Positions 8,282 through 16,425 of a DNA stretch of 64,000 nucleotides are shown piece after piece. Position 1 is the stretch's first letter. Every line of letters starts with the position of its first letter. This stretch comes from Nevskiales bacterium (lineage in GTDB: Bacteria; Pseudomonadota; Gammaproteobacteria; Nevskiales; Nevskiaceae): assembly GCA_028698335.1 (NCBI GenBank), contig JAQVDP010000009.1:62001-126000 (forward strand). The letters run 5' to 3'. Under the pieces are notes generated by a model. It did not search any database, had not been told where the DNA came from, and saw only the letters and a list, made by a program, of their open reading frames with translations. Both the position numbers and the translations under genes were made by a program.

Positions 8282-9247
8282 ATGGCGTTCATCGACGTCT
8301 TCAACGGCGATGCCGACGGCATCTGCGCGCTGACGCAGCTGCATCTGGCGCAGCCGCGTGAGGCCCGTCTGGTCACCGGCGTCAAGCGCGACATCGCGCT
8401 GCTGGAGACGCTCGAGGCCGGAGCCGGCGACGAGCTCACGGTGCTGGACATCTCGCTCGACAAGAACCGCGCGGGATTGCAGCGCGTGCTCGACGCCGGT
8501 GCCCGCGTCCGCTATTTCGATCATCACTATGCGGGCGAGATTCCGCAGAGCGATCGGCTCGAGGTCCATATCAACGAGGCGCCGGACGTCTGCACCTCGC
8601 TGCTGGTCAACGGGCATCTGAAGAACCGCTACGCGGAATGGGCGGTCGTCGGTGCCTACGGCGACAACCTCAAGCAGAGTGCCGATGCCATCGCGCGTCC
8701 GCTGGGGCTGAGCGAGGCACAGCGCGGCCAGCTCGAGGCGCTGGGTACGTACATGAACTACAACGGTTACGGCGAGCGCGTCGAGGATCTGCACTTCGCG
8801 CCCGAGACGCTGTTCGGTCTCGTCAGCCGCCATGAGAGCCCGTTCGCCTTCATCCACGACGGCCGCGAGCATTTCGAGAAACTCGCGGATGGCTACCAGA
8901 CCGACATGGCGCAGGCGCAGTCGGCGAAGCCGATTGCCGGCTCGGTCGAGCATGCGGTGCTGTTCGTCCTGCCGGACGCCGCCTGGGCGCGCCGCGTCAG
9001 CGGCGTCTGGAGCAACGATCTGGTCAACCTCTACCCGGACCGCGCGCACGCGGTGCTGACCGAGAAGCGCAACGGCGGATACCTCGTCAGCGTGCGGGCG
9101 CCGCTGAACCGCAAGAAGGGGGCCGACGAGCTGTGCCGGCAGTTCCCCACCGGCGGCGGGCGTGCGGCCGCGGCCGGCATCAACGATCTGCCGGCCGATC
9201 GTCTCGGCGACTTCACCGCGCAGTTCACGCGTCAGTTCGCCCCCTGA
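8282..9247 (+). CDS. DHH-family phosphoesterase (possible pAp phosphatase)
   Basis: A 321-residue DHH phosphoesterase related to NrnA/RecJ. The metal-binding motifs FNGDADG (residues 7-13) and FDHH (residues 79-82) are present. The DHHA1-like C-terminal region reads TGGGRAAAAG near residue 295, with Arg where NrnA and RecJ usually have the His of GGGH. It starts 2 bp after sat and is surely translated with it. Because PAPS use releases 3'-phosphoadenosine 5'-phosphate, and NrnA-type DHH enzymes hydrolyse that compound, a pAp-clearing role in this operon is a reasonable inference. A small-oligonucleotide nuclease is the alternative. Confidence 0.88.
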   Translation: MAFIDVFNGDADGICALTQLHLAQPREARLVTGVKRDIALLETLEAGAGDELTVLDISLDKNRAGLQRVLDAGARVRYFDHHYAGEIPQSDRLEVHINEAPDVCTSLLVNGHLKNRYAEWAVVGAYGDNLKQSADAIARPLGLSEAQRGQLEALGTYMNYNGYGERVEDLHFAPETLFGLVSRHESPFAFIHDGREHFEKLADGYQTDMAQAQSAKPIAGSVEHAVLFVLPDAAWARRVSGVWSNDLVNLYPDRAHAVLTEKRNGGYLVSVRAPLNRKKGADELCRQFPTGGGRAAAAGINDLPADRLGDFTAQFTRQFAP

Positions 9248-9291
9248 GCCCGTCGCAGCCGGATGCCAGGCATCCGCAATGCCGTCGTGAT

Positions 9292-9325
9292 GCAAGGGCC
9301 TGCGCGCAGCAGGCCCTTTGCTTTT
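9292..9325 (+). terminator. Rho-independent terminator of the cysC-sat-DHH operon
   Basis: GGGCCTGC (9296-9303) pairs with GCAGGCCC (9309-9316), extended by GCAA/TTGC, and is followed by TTTT. It lies 45 bp after the DHH stop. Confidence 0.8.
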
Positions 9326-9364
9326 GCGGGGCAGCGGGGACGGCGCGTTTCTCGATACGGTTGG

Positions 9365-9799
9365 TCAGGTTCGGCTCACGCGGGGCGAGCTCGCCGGACG
9401 CGGGGTTCGTGCCGTGATTGATCTGGCCGTCGTCTTGCGTGCCTGCTCTGCGGCACTGGCTTCAAGACGCCTCTGCTCCCGCAGCAGGAGACGACTCATG
9501 GTCTGCAGCTCACGAATCTTGTCCTGTATGACGGCGCGCTTCTCGGCCATCAACTCGGCACCGTGGCCGCAGTCGATCCGGTTATCACGGATGGCGTCGA
9601 CGATTTCACGGATTTCCTGCAGCGAGAAGCCGAGCGCCTTGAGATCGCGAACCATGCGGATACGTTGCACGGCCAGTTCGGAGTAGTCGCGATAGTTGTT
9701 GATTCCGCGGCTGACCTCGAGCAGCAGGCCCTCCTTTTCGTAGTAGCGCAGGGTGTGCCGGCTGATGCCGGTGCGCTGTTCGAGTTCTGCGATCTGCAT
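9365..9799 (-). CDS. MerR-family transcriptional regulator
   Basis: A 144-residue MerR-type activator. The N-terminal winged helix is clear (MQIAELEQRTGISRHTLRYY, then EKEGLL and YRDYSELAVQRI), followed by a coiled-coil dimerisation helix (ELMAEKRAVIQDKIRELQTM) and a short low-complexity tail rich in Arg, Ser and Pro. No cysteine cluster for metal binding is seen, so it is closer to the small-molecule/stress branch with an SDR partner. It diverges from the SDR gene at 9889, with a MerR-style promoter between them. Confidence 0.92.
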   Translation of the reverse strand: MQIAELEQRTGISRHTLRYYEKEGLLLEVSRGINNYRDYSELAVQRIRMVRDLKALGFSLQEIREIVDAIRDNRIDCGHGAELMAEKRAVIQDKIRELQTMSRLLLREQRRLEASAAEQARKTTARSITARTPRPASSPRVSRT

Positions 9800-9819
9800 G
9801 GTGGATTCCGATAGCGGAC

Positions 9820-9851
9820 TTGACCTTAGAGTGAACTCTACACCTTAGGCT
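9820..9851 (+). promoter_or_regulatory. MerR-type promoter with long spacer and central dyad
   Basis: TTGACC (9820-9825) and TAGGCT (9846-9851) are separated by 20 bp, the over-long spacing that MerR proteins correct. The spacer contains the perfect dyad TAGAGT-GA-ACTCTA (9827-9840). It points towards the SDR gene at 9889. Confidence 0.7.
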
Positions 9852-9888
9852 GGGTGCCTTCGCAAGCCAGAGCAGGGAAAGGTGTCAA

Positions 9889-10965
9889 ATGAGCATTCTG
9901 ATCACCGGAGCGACGGGATTCATCGGCCGCCATCTATGTGCGGGGCTGACGGCACAGGGCCACGAGGTAATGGTGCTGATGCGCTCCCCGCAACGCTTTC
10001 CGATTCTGAGGCAGGCGGTCGATCGTCTCGGAGGGTCGGCAGAGCGTCTGACGATGGTGGCCGGTGATCTGGATCGCCCCGACCTCGATTTGCGCAGTCC
10101 GTTGCCGCGGCTGCGATCGATCGTGCATCTGGGCGCGCGCTTCGGTTGGCGGCTTGACCCGGATGCGGCCAGGAAGACCAACGTCGAAGGGAGTCGGGCG
10201 GTGCTTGAACTGGCCGCGAGGCAGGGCGCCCGACTGGTCTATGTCAGTGGGTTCATGCTGGACAATCGCGCACATCTGCAGCGTCTGGGACTCGATCCCG
10301 ACGACGTGGAACGTTGTGACTGGCGACGCGCCTATCGCCATGCCGGCGCCTATGAGGCGAGCAAGCTGGAGGGAGCATTGCGGGTCCGTGCATGGGCGCG
10401 GGCCTTGGGCGTGGAGTATGTCGAGGTGTTGCCGGCGACGGTGGCCGGGCACAGCATCACCGGGGAACTCGATCCGGCGCAGCCGTTGTGGAACCTGATC
10501 GACAATCTGGCTTCAGGCCGCCTGAGCATGGTGCCGGGGAGCCCTCAGCACTGGCTGCCTCTGGTGGCGGTGGATCACCTGGCGGCGGTGCTGGGACTCG
10601 CCGCGACGGTCGACGACGTTCCGGGCCGGCTGCTGTTGCGGGATGCGGCGACGCCGAATCTGCAGCCGATGCTCGCAGCGCTGGCCCGGGCGCTTGGGGT
10701 CACAGCGCCGAAGCGACATCTTCCGATCGGTGTGATGAGCGCGATCCTGAGGGTTCCGGGCGTCGCCAGGCTGATGCGTTCGGAGCCGGAGGCGCTGCAT
10801 TTCATCCAGGCGTATCGACCCGATGGCGAAGCGGCTGACCGCTTCGCCGAGTTGCATGGGCTGAGCCATCCACCGATCGACACGGTGCTCATGGCGATGG
10901 TGCGGCGTTACAGGGCAGGCGCGCTCGAGAGCGACGGGCTCCTGCACCGGCAGCAGGCAGTGTAG
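9889..10965 (+). CDS. NAD-dependent epimerase/dehydratase family protein (extended SDR)
   Basis: A 358-residue extended short-chain dehydrogenase/reductase. The Rossmann motif TGATGFIGRH is at residues 6-15, and the catalytic YxxxK appears as YEASK near residue 155. A SAM-like region near residues 268-290 holds ALARALGVTAPKRHLP, as in dihydroflavonol-4-reductase/steroid-dehydrogenase-like enzymes. The neighbouring divergent MerR regulator and MerR-style promoter indicate inducible expression. The substrate is unknown. Confidence 0.88.
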   Translation: MSILITGATGFIGRHLCAGLTAQGHEVMVLMRSPQRFPILRQAVDRLGGSAERLTMVAGDLDRPDLDLRSPLPRLRSIVHLGARFGWRLDPDAARKTNVEGSRAVLELAARQGARLVYVSGFMLDNRAHLQRLGLDPDDVERCDWRRAYRHAGAYEASKLEGALRVRAWARALGVEYVEVLPATVAGHSITGELDPAQPLWNLIDNLASGRLSMVPGSPQHWLPLVAVDHLAAVLGLAATVDDVPGRLLLRDAATPNLQPMLAALARALGVTAPKRHLPIGVMSAILRVPGVARLMRSEPEALHFIQAYRPDGEAADRFAELHGLSHPPIDTVLMAMVRRYRAGALESDGLLHRQQAV

Positions 10966-11109
10966 TTGCCGCGCCCGGACGGTGAGTATCGACCATTGCC
11001 CGCCTGGTCGGCGTGTCTGACCCCAATCCATTTGTGTGGCCCAGGGGAAGCGTTGCGCTGGGCCGGTTGGCGGTTCCGTCGCGGCCAGGGCCAGAGCCAG
11101 AGTTAGAGG

Positions 11110-11673
11110 CTAGAGGGTGGGGTTCGGTCGGGGTTCGGGCGGCGCGGTTTGCAGCACTTGCTTCAGAAAGCCCTCGATCGCGCGCTCGAAGTGCGCCAGC
11201 TCAGGCAGTGTCGCGCGATGGCGCGACACTGCCCTGACGTCGTCGCGTTGCGACGCCGGCATCAGCTCGCAGACCGGCAGTTCCTCGACCGCGATCGCGG
11301 GCTGGCCGGTCAGTGCCTGCAGTTGCGCCTCGATTGCGGCACGCTGGTCGGGACGGTGGTAGCCACAGAGGGTGATGAACGCATATCGGCGCAGGCTCGG
11401 TGCCGCCTGGCGCAGCAGGGTCTGCATCGGGTGGGCGACGTGCGCGGCCCACAGCGGTGCCACGCAGATCACGCAGTCGAATGCCGTCCAGTCGATGTCC
11501 AGCGGCACGATACGGGGCCTGCGGCCGAACGCCATGTCGAGGAAGATCGTCAGCAGCGTGCGCCGCTTCGGCTCGGTGACGGCGAGACTGTCGCAGCCGA
11601 GGCGGCGTGCCAGCACCGAGGCAAGCAGACGGTTGTTGCCGCTGTGCGAAAAGTGGATGACGAGCGTGCGCAC
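11110..11673 (-). CDS. flavodoxin-like protein
   Basis: A 187-residue protein beginning with a flavodoxin-type FMN phosphate-binding loop, VIHFSHSGNNR at residues 5-15, followed by a Rossmann-like alternation (FDCVICVAPLWAAHVAHPMQ near residue 62). Members of this group carry FMN and act in electron transfer or NAD(P)H:quinone-type reactions. The start is the GTG at 11673, chosen because GGAGAA precedes it by a suitable distance; longer readings upstream are low-complexity shadow. The gene stands alone on the minus strand, 59 bp downstream of a small OB-fold-like gene. Confidence 0.78.
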   Translation of the reverse strand: MRTLVIHFSHSGNNRLLASVLARRLGCDSLAVTEPKRRTLLTIFLDMAFGRRPRIVPLDIDWTAFDCVICVAPLWAAHVAHPMQTLLRQAAPSLRRYAFITLCGYHRPDQRAAIEAQLQALTGQPAIAVEELPVCELMPASQRDDVRAVSRHRATLPELAHFERAIEGFLKQVLQTAPPEPRPNPTL

Positions 11674-11732
11674 GGATCTTCTCCGGAACCAATGGCGTGG
11701 CGGCCTGCAGTGTACGCGCGCGTCGAGGATGT

Positions 11733-11990
11733 CTACGGCAACACGCCCATGAACAGACGGACACTGCTGCGGCTGACCATATGGCTGCGAATCAGCACGT
11801 CCATGGACTTGCGGGTGCCGAGATTGACGAAGGGCTGCAGGCCCAGCTCGAGATCGCTGTCCCACTGGACCTCGTCGCCGACCTTCACATCGAACGGTCC
11901 CTGCAACTCGACGATGGTGAAGCCGTGCAGTTCGGTTTCGATGGCGACGATGCGTTCTTGCGGGTTGATGGCGTAGATGCGACCTTCCAT
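11733..11990 (-). CDS. small conserved-looking protein, possible OB/S1-like fold
   Basis: An 85-residue acidic protein with an N-terminal beta-rich pattern (GRIYAINPQERIVAIETELHG, then VKVGDEVQWDSD) that resembles a small nucleic-acid-binding or membrane-protease-regulatory barrel. It has no signal peptide. A GGAG sits 8 nt upstream of the ATG. I do not recognise a named family; the function is unknown. It precedes the flavodoxin-like gene on the same strand. Confidence 0.65.
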   Translation of the reverse strand: MEGRIYAINPQERIVAIETELHGFTIVELQGPFDVKVGDEVQWDSDLELGLQPFVNLGTRKSMDVLIRSHMVSRSSVRLFMGVLP

Positions 11991-12051
11991 GTGTCGATCT
12001 CCGGTGCATGCGTCGCCACTGTGCAGTGACTTGACTGTCGATATCAGGCGC

Positions 12052-12495
12052 TCAATGCGTCGGAATCGGACGCTCGCTGATGACGATCTTCTGACCGTTG
12101 GCGTCCAGGCGGATCAACTCCTGTCGTCCGTTCCGACATCTGACGAAGACGGGATTGACGACGCCGCCGGATTCTTCCAAGCATGCCGCCTTGGATTTCG
12201 GGTCGATGGTGACCCATCGCGGCTGCAGGCGGTTCAGACTTTCCGCCATCCCCTGGCCGACCGCCTCTCCGACGCCGGTTCCGAACTCCCCCACGGCTTT
12301 ACCGGCAGAGTGTGCGGCGGACTCGGCATAAGCGGGGAGCATGGCCGCCAGGCAGGCGGCCAGCAGCGCGCCGGCGGCTTGCCTCGAAACCTGCCTTGCG
12401 TGTCGTCGTCGCGGGTTCGGCGGGGCACTGGCTGCTGTATGGATTCGGCGTCCAGCATGCTCCCAGAGCGCATGGAGCGATCGGCGTGTCTGCAT
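12052..12495 (-). CDS. exported hypothetical protein
   Basis: A 147-residue protein of unknown function. A basic, Arg-rich N-terminus is followed by a hydrophobic export segment (AAGALLAACLAAMLPAYA) with an AYA-like cleavage site, then a Gly/Ala-rich stretch (AGKAVGEFGTGVGEAVGQG) and a small C-terminal domain with two cysteines (AACLEES, FVRCRNG) that could form a disulfide. The ATG at 12495 follows a GGGAGG ribosome-binding site. It probably acts in the periplasm. Confidence 0.65.
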   Translation of the reverse strand: MQTRRSLHALWEHAGRRIHTAASAPPNPRRRHARQVSRQAAGALLAACLAAMLPAYAESAAHSAGKAVGEFGTGVGEAVGQGMAESLNRLQPRWVTIDPKSKAACLEESGGVVNPVFVRCRNGRQELIRLDANGQKIVISERPIPTH

Positions 12496-12683
12496 GTTTC
12501 CCTCCCGTTTGACCGTTCCGGAACGCTCGCTAGCTGTTCCGGCTCGATATATCGGTTTATGTATTGCGTCCATTTAAGCGCTGTCCGTGGCGGCGGGCAA
12601 GCAAGTTGGTCGGAGATCGAATGGTGCTCCAGAGCGTTTAGACTCCGGTCTTTCAAGCATGCAATAGAGTCGGGGAGTTCAAG

Positions 12684-13247
12684 ATGAGTCTGGTGCTGCG
12701 CAAGGGTGATGCGATGCCGATCGCACGTGACCCCGAGTCGGGGGCGGTGCGCGTGATCATGGGGCTGGGCTGGGATCCGGTTGCGGAGCCGATCGGCCCG
12801 GTGGATCTCGACGGGTCGTGCCTGCTGTTCGACGATGCGCGGAACTGGGTGGACACGGTCTGGTTCGACCAGCTGCGCAGCCAGTGCGGCAGCGTCGTGC
12901 ATACCGGGGACAATCTCACCGGCGAGGGGCACAGCGATGACGAGCAGATCCTGATCGATCTGTCGCTGCTGCCGGATTCGGTGACGTCACTGGTGTTCGT
13001 CATCAACAGCTTTTCGGGACACGATTTCCGCGGCATCGACAACGCCGCCTGCCGTCTGATCGACGTCGTCGCGGACCGGGAGATCGCGCGCTATTGCCTG
13101 GGCTGCCAGGGGGCGCATACCGGACAGGTGATGACGCGTCTCGCGCGCGGGTCGGCAACAGGCGACTGGCATATGCATGCCATCGGCGAGGCCTGCAACG
13201 GCCGTTCGTTCGAGGATCTTCTGCCGACGGTGCGTCTGCACCTCTAG
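12684..13247 (+). CDS. TerD-family protein
   Basis: A 187-residue TerD-type protein. The hallmark acidic calcium-binding block GDNLTGEGHSDDEQI lies near residues 75-89, preceded by the conserved GLGWDP and LDGSCLLFD segments and followed by FVINSFSGHDF. TerD proteins bind calcium and belong to the tellurite/stress-response modules, often as several paralogues; here it is a single copy without terZABCE genes nearby, so a stand-alone calcium-responsive role is likely. GGGGAG lies 6 nt before the ATG. Confidence 0.92.
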   Translation: MSLVLRKGDAMPIARDPESGAVRVIMGLGWDPVAEPIGPVDLDGSCLLFDDARNWVDTVWFDQLRSQCGSVVHTGDNLTGEGHSDDEQILIDLSLLPDSVTSLVFVINSFSGHDFRGIDNAACRLIDVVADREIARYCLGCQGAHTGQVMTRLARGSATGDWHMHAIGEACNGRSFEDLLPTVRLHL

Positions 13248-13318
13248 CGCACCATCGGCGTCCGTCTCCGGGCGTTGCATGTCATAAGGTGGCACGCGGC
13301 CGCGGCGTCGGATCCGGC

Positions 13319-13636
13319 CTACATCGGCATCGGCGTCGTGGCGATCTGCCAGGGGCGGCGCACGCGCTGCGCGAGGATGCGCAGGGCCTGAATCAGCTGT
13401 TCGGCGCCTTCCGGATCACGATAGGTATCGAGCCATTCGCTGGCGGACAGGGACGCCAGAGGCTCGCAGTTGAGGCCGAAGTCGACGAGGACTTCGCAGG
13501 CACCGGCGGCCGTGGCGCCGGATTCGGGACGGCCGATGATCCGACACGGCTGCAGGGCCAGACGCTGCAACGCATCCTGGACCTGGGCAATGTTGGGAAC
13601 GCTCTGGGCGTCCGTGATCAGCGGGCGATTCGGCAT
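13319..13636 (-). CDS. hypothetical protein
   Basis: A possible 105-residue soluble protein (start MPNRPLITDAQSVPN) without recognisable domain. It contains an ALxxLALxPCRIIGRPESGATAAG segment and a C-terminal helical part (EGAEQLIQALRILAQRVRRP). No good ribosome-binding site is seen, and a TTG start further upstream would give 138 residues. It is convergent with the TerD gene. Kept as a low-confidence call because the protein composition is ordinary rather than shadow-like. Confidence 0.45.
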   Translation of the reverse strand: MPNRPLITDAQSVPNIAQVQDALQRLALQPCRIIGRPESGATAAGACEVLVDFGLNCEPLASLSASEWLDTYRDPEGAEQLIQALRILAQRVRRPWQIATTPMPM

Positions 13637-13735
13637 CGGGTCATGCAGTTCGAGAGCAAGAGAGGCGGCGCTCGTTGCGTGGCCGCGGAAGGTTCCGGGC
13701 GATCGGTGGTTGAGCGGCGCGGGCCTTTGGCTCAA

Positions 13736-14049
13736 AGCATGGCCTGTGCCAACAGTGTAAGAAAATCGCTTGACGTTGCCGTGACACCGTCAGCACGGCC
13801 GAATTTCAAGAAATCCACCGGGCTGTTCACTGATCGCCGGAACATTGTGCCCAGCGTTCGCCGTGGATCGCCTTAGTAAATCGAGCCCCATCGGCAGACC
13901 CCTGAATCGGTCGCGGTCACGCGTCATCGATCCGTCATGCATCGTTCGTAAGGTGCCCGCCCTTCGGTATCCGGACGCCTGATGCGGATGGCGCCGATCG
14001 TCCACCTCACGCCGTCGTGCGGCGTGCACCGACGCGGGAGAGCGACTCG
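13736..14049. other. intergenic region without a recognisable gene
   Basis: About 310 bp between the divergent hypothetical gene and the PHP lipoprotein gene. I see no RNA gene or strong dyad. It probably holds the promoters of both flanking genes. Confidence 0.5.
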
Positions 14050-15360
14050 ATGTGCGAAAGCCAAACACCCGAGATGCCGCAGAGGCTCCGGCTGGGCGCC
14101 GGGCTGCTGGCATTGGCGCTGGCCGGATGTGGGGGCTCGGGCGAGGTGCCGCCGGAACAACCGCCGGGGCCGGCACCGGCGCTCGCCAAATGCGCGCCGT
14201 ACCAGGGGCCGGCTGCGGAGACGCTGAGCCACTACGAAGGCGCCATGCACGAGCACAGCAGCTACTCGGACGGTGACATCCACACGACCCCGGGCGGTTA
14301 CTACCAGACGATCCGCGAGGCCGGTTACGACTATGCCGCCGGCAGCGAGCATTCCGACACCCTCGATGCCGGTGTGTTCATCTCGGTGGGCTCGGATTGC
14401 TTCAACACGCCGGACGGATTTCTGACCTGTCTGACGCCGACCGCCGACGAGCTGGTCAAGTGGCAGAGCACCGCCGAGCAGGCCGCCACGCACAGCGCGG
14501 ACGGCTTCCTGGCGATTCGCGGTTTCGAGTGGACGTCGGATCGCTTCGGCCACATCAACGTCTATTTTTCGAAGAACTTCTCCAACGCGAAGACCGATCT
14601 CGGCTATCTGGTGACGATGCAGACGTTCTGGGACTGGTTCACGCGGGCGCCGGACAGCGTCGGGCTCGGCGGCAGCCTGACCGCGCCGGTGCCCTTTGGC
14701 GGGGGTGGCGACGGCCTCGCGCATTTCAATCATCCGTCCGACAAGTGCCTGTTCGCCGACGCCGGCGACACCGGCTGTAACTGGAACGACTTCGAGCTGG
14801 TCCCGGATGCGGTGGAGCGCATGTTCGGTATCGAGCTCTACAACGACGGCAACGGCAGCGACCGCTATCTCGACGACTACGTGCGCGCGCTCGACAAGGG
14901 CTGGTATCTGGCTCCGGTGGGCGCGGAAGACGAACATGAGCTGAAGTTCGGTTCGGACGAGCGGCCGAAGACGGTGACGATCGCAACGGCACTGACCGCG
15001 GACGGGTTTCGCGAGGCGTGGCTGGCGCGGCGGACCTATGCGCTGTCGCCGGGGCGCCATCTGCGCGCGGAACTGCGCGTCGATCAGCAGGCGCCGATGG
15101 GTGCGCGCCTGGAGTGCCCGGCCGCGGCGGGCGATGTCGCACTCAGCGTGCAGCTGACCGAGCGCGACGGCACGCCCTTCGTCGGTACCTATCGGGTATT
15201 CGCGACCGGCGGTGAAGAGCTGGCGTCGAGCTTCGGGACCGAGGCACGCTTCGATCTGCCCGTCGTCGCCGGCGAGCAGCGTTGGTACTTCGTGCGCGTC
15301 GACGACGCCAGCGGTGTGTCGGCGGCGTATCTGGCGCCGGTATGGATCAGCGGGATCTGA
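14050..15360 (+). CDS. lipoprotein with PHP-type metallohydrolase domain (CehA/McbA-like)
   Basis: A 436-residue lipoprotein. The signal peptide ends in the lipobox LALAGC near residue 28, so it should be lipid-anchored. The PHP metal-binding pattern starts with HEHSSYSDGD near residue 68, continues with GSEHSD near residue 99 and ends with AEDEHE near residue 298, consistent with a polymerase-histidinol-phosphatase-like metallohydrolase of the CehA/McbA group. A beta-rich C-terminal domain follows. The ATG at 14050 is chosen for GGGAG about 11 nt upstream. Two more lipoprotein genes follow in the same direction; phosphoester hydrolysis in the envelope is a likely shared theme. Confidence 0.82.
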   Translation: MCESQTPEMPQRLRLGAGLLALALAGCGGSGEVPPEQPPGPAPALAKCAPYQGPAAETLSHYEGAMHEHSSYSDGDIHTTPGGYYQTIREAGYDYAAGSEHSDTLDAGVFISVGSDCFNTPDGFLTCLTPTADELVKWQSTAEQAATHSADGFLAIRGFEWTSDRFGHINVYFSKNFSNAKTDLGYLVTMQTFWDWFTRAPDSVGLGGSLTAPVPFGGGGDGLAHFNHPSDKCLFADAGDTGCNWNDFELVPDAVERMFGIELYNDGNGSDRYLDDYVRALDKGWYLAPVGAEDEHELKFGSDERPKTVTIATALTADGFREAWLARRTYALSPGRHLRAELRVDQQAPMGARLECPAAAGDVALSVQLTERDGTPFVGTYRVFATGGEELASSFGTEARFDLPVVAGEQRWYFVRVDDASGVSAAYLAPVWISGI

Positions 15361-15411
15361 GCACTGCGGTTCGAACGATTTCGGATGCCTGGGGGCAGGA
15401 AGGGGAAGCGG

Positions 15412-16425
15412 ATGGACAAGGGGAGCAAGGGGAGGCGCGCCGGGAGGCGGTGTCCATGGCGGGGACTGCTGCCGGCGCTGGTGACGGTCGTCGTCACCGG
15501 CTGCGGCAGCTCGGTGCGGGTCGAGGACGGCGTGGGCGGCGATGCCGCGCCGCCTCGCGCGTCGTTCACCGCCGTGCCGTTCGTGTCGGCGCACCGCGGT
15601 GGCGCCGCGTATGCGCCGGAGAACACGATGCTGGCGTACCGCAATGCCGCGAGGCTGGGCGTCGACGACTTCGAGACCGACATGCTGCTGACGGCGGACG
15701 CCGTGCCGGTGCTGATGCACGACGACACGCTGGACCGGACGACCGATTGCAGTGGCACCGTTGCCAGCAAGACCTATGCGGAGATCCTGCAGTGCGACGC
15801 CGCCTACTGGTGGTCGCCGGGTCAGTCGACGACGTCGCCGGACGATGCGCGCGAACATCCGCTGCGCGGCGCCGGGGTACAGGTGCCGACGGCGCAGGAT
15901 CTGTTCGCGTTCGCTGCCAGCTTTCAGGGCGTCTATGCGCCGACGGTCACGATCGAAATCAAGCTGTCGGCCGGCGACCTGTTCGGTACGCAGGCGGCGC
16001 AGGTACTGGTCGACGCGATCCAGGCCAGCGGCATCGCGGACCGGATCATCGTGCAGTCCTTCAATCCGGCGGCGATCGACGCGGTGAAACGGCTCGACGC
16101 GTCGGTCAGGACCCTGTACCTGACGTCCGGCAGCGCGACGCTGGGGCTCGGGTACGCAACGCTGATGGGGCACGAGTACGTCGCGCCATCCCATGACTCG
16201 CCAGACCTGGATGCCGCCATGGTCGATGCGGCGCATGCCGCCGGCAAGCTCGTGGTGCCGTGGACGGCGGATCGTGAAGGCGATATCCAGGCGCTGGTCG
16301 ATATCGGCGTCGACGGCATCATCACCAACTCGCCGGGCTGCCTGCTGGCCTTGCAGGAGCGGCTGCATACGGCGCAGCTCGCGCCCGACGCGGTGGCCAC
16401 GGCGGACGTCTCGCTATGCAAGTAG
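15412..16425 (+). CDS. glycerophosphodiester phosphodiesterase family lipoprotein
   Basis: A 337-residue lipoprotein with a GDPD TIM-barrel domain, hydrolysing glycerophosphodiesters to glycerol 3-phosphate and an alcohol. Catalytic motifs are visible: AHRGGAAYAPENT near residue 61, ETDMLLT near residue 88 and the catalytic His in VLMHDDTLDR near residue 103; a late block reads TNSPGCLL. The lipobox VVVTGCG is near residue 30. ATG 15412 follows a GGAAGGGGA ribosome-binding site. It lies 51 bp after the PHP lipoprotein gene, and its end overlaps the next gene by 10 bp, so the three are probably one operon for scavenging phosphodiesters. Confidence 0.9.
   Translation: MDKGSKGRRAGRRCPWRGLLPALVTVVVTGCGSSVRVEDGVGGDAAPPRASFTAVPFVSAHRGGAAYAPENTMLAYRNAARLGVDDFETDMLLTADAVPVLMHDDTLDRTTDCSGTVASKTYAEILQCDAAYWWSPGQSTTSPDDAREHPLRGAGVQVPTAQDLFAFAASFQGVYAPTVTIEIKLSAGDLFGTQAAQVLVDAIQASGIADRIIVQSFNPAAIDAVKRLDASVRTLYLTSGSATLGLGYATLMGHEYVAPSHDSPDLDAAMVDAAHAAGKLVVPWTADREGDIQALVDIGVDGIITNSPGCLLALQERLHTAQLAPDAVATADVSLCK

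Noticed and set aside
13924-16368. Long minus-strand frame opposite the PHP and GDPD lipoprotein genes
   Set aside because: Low-complexity His/Arg-rich reading without motifs; the plus-strand genes have lipoboxes and catalytic residues.
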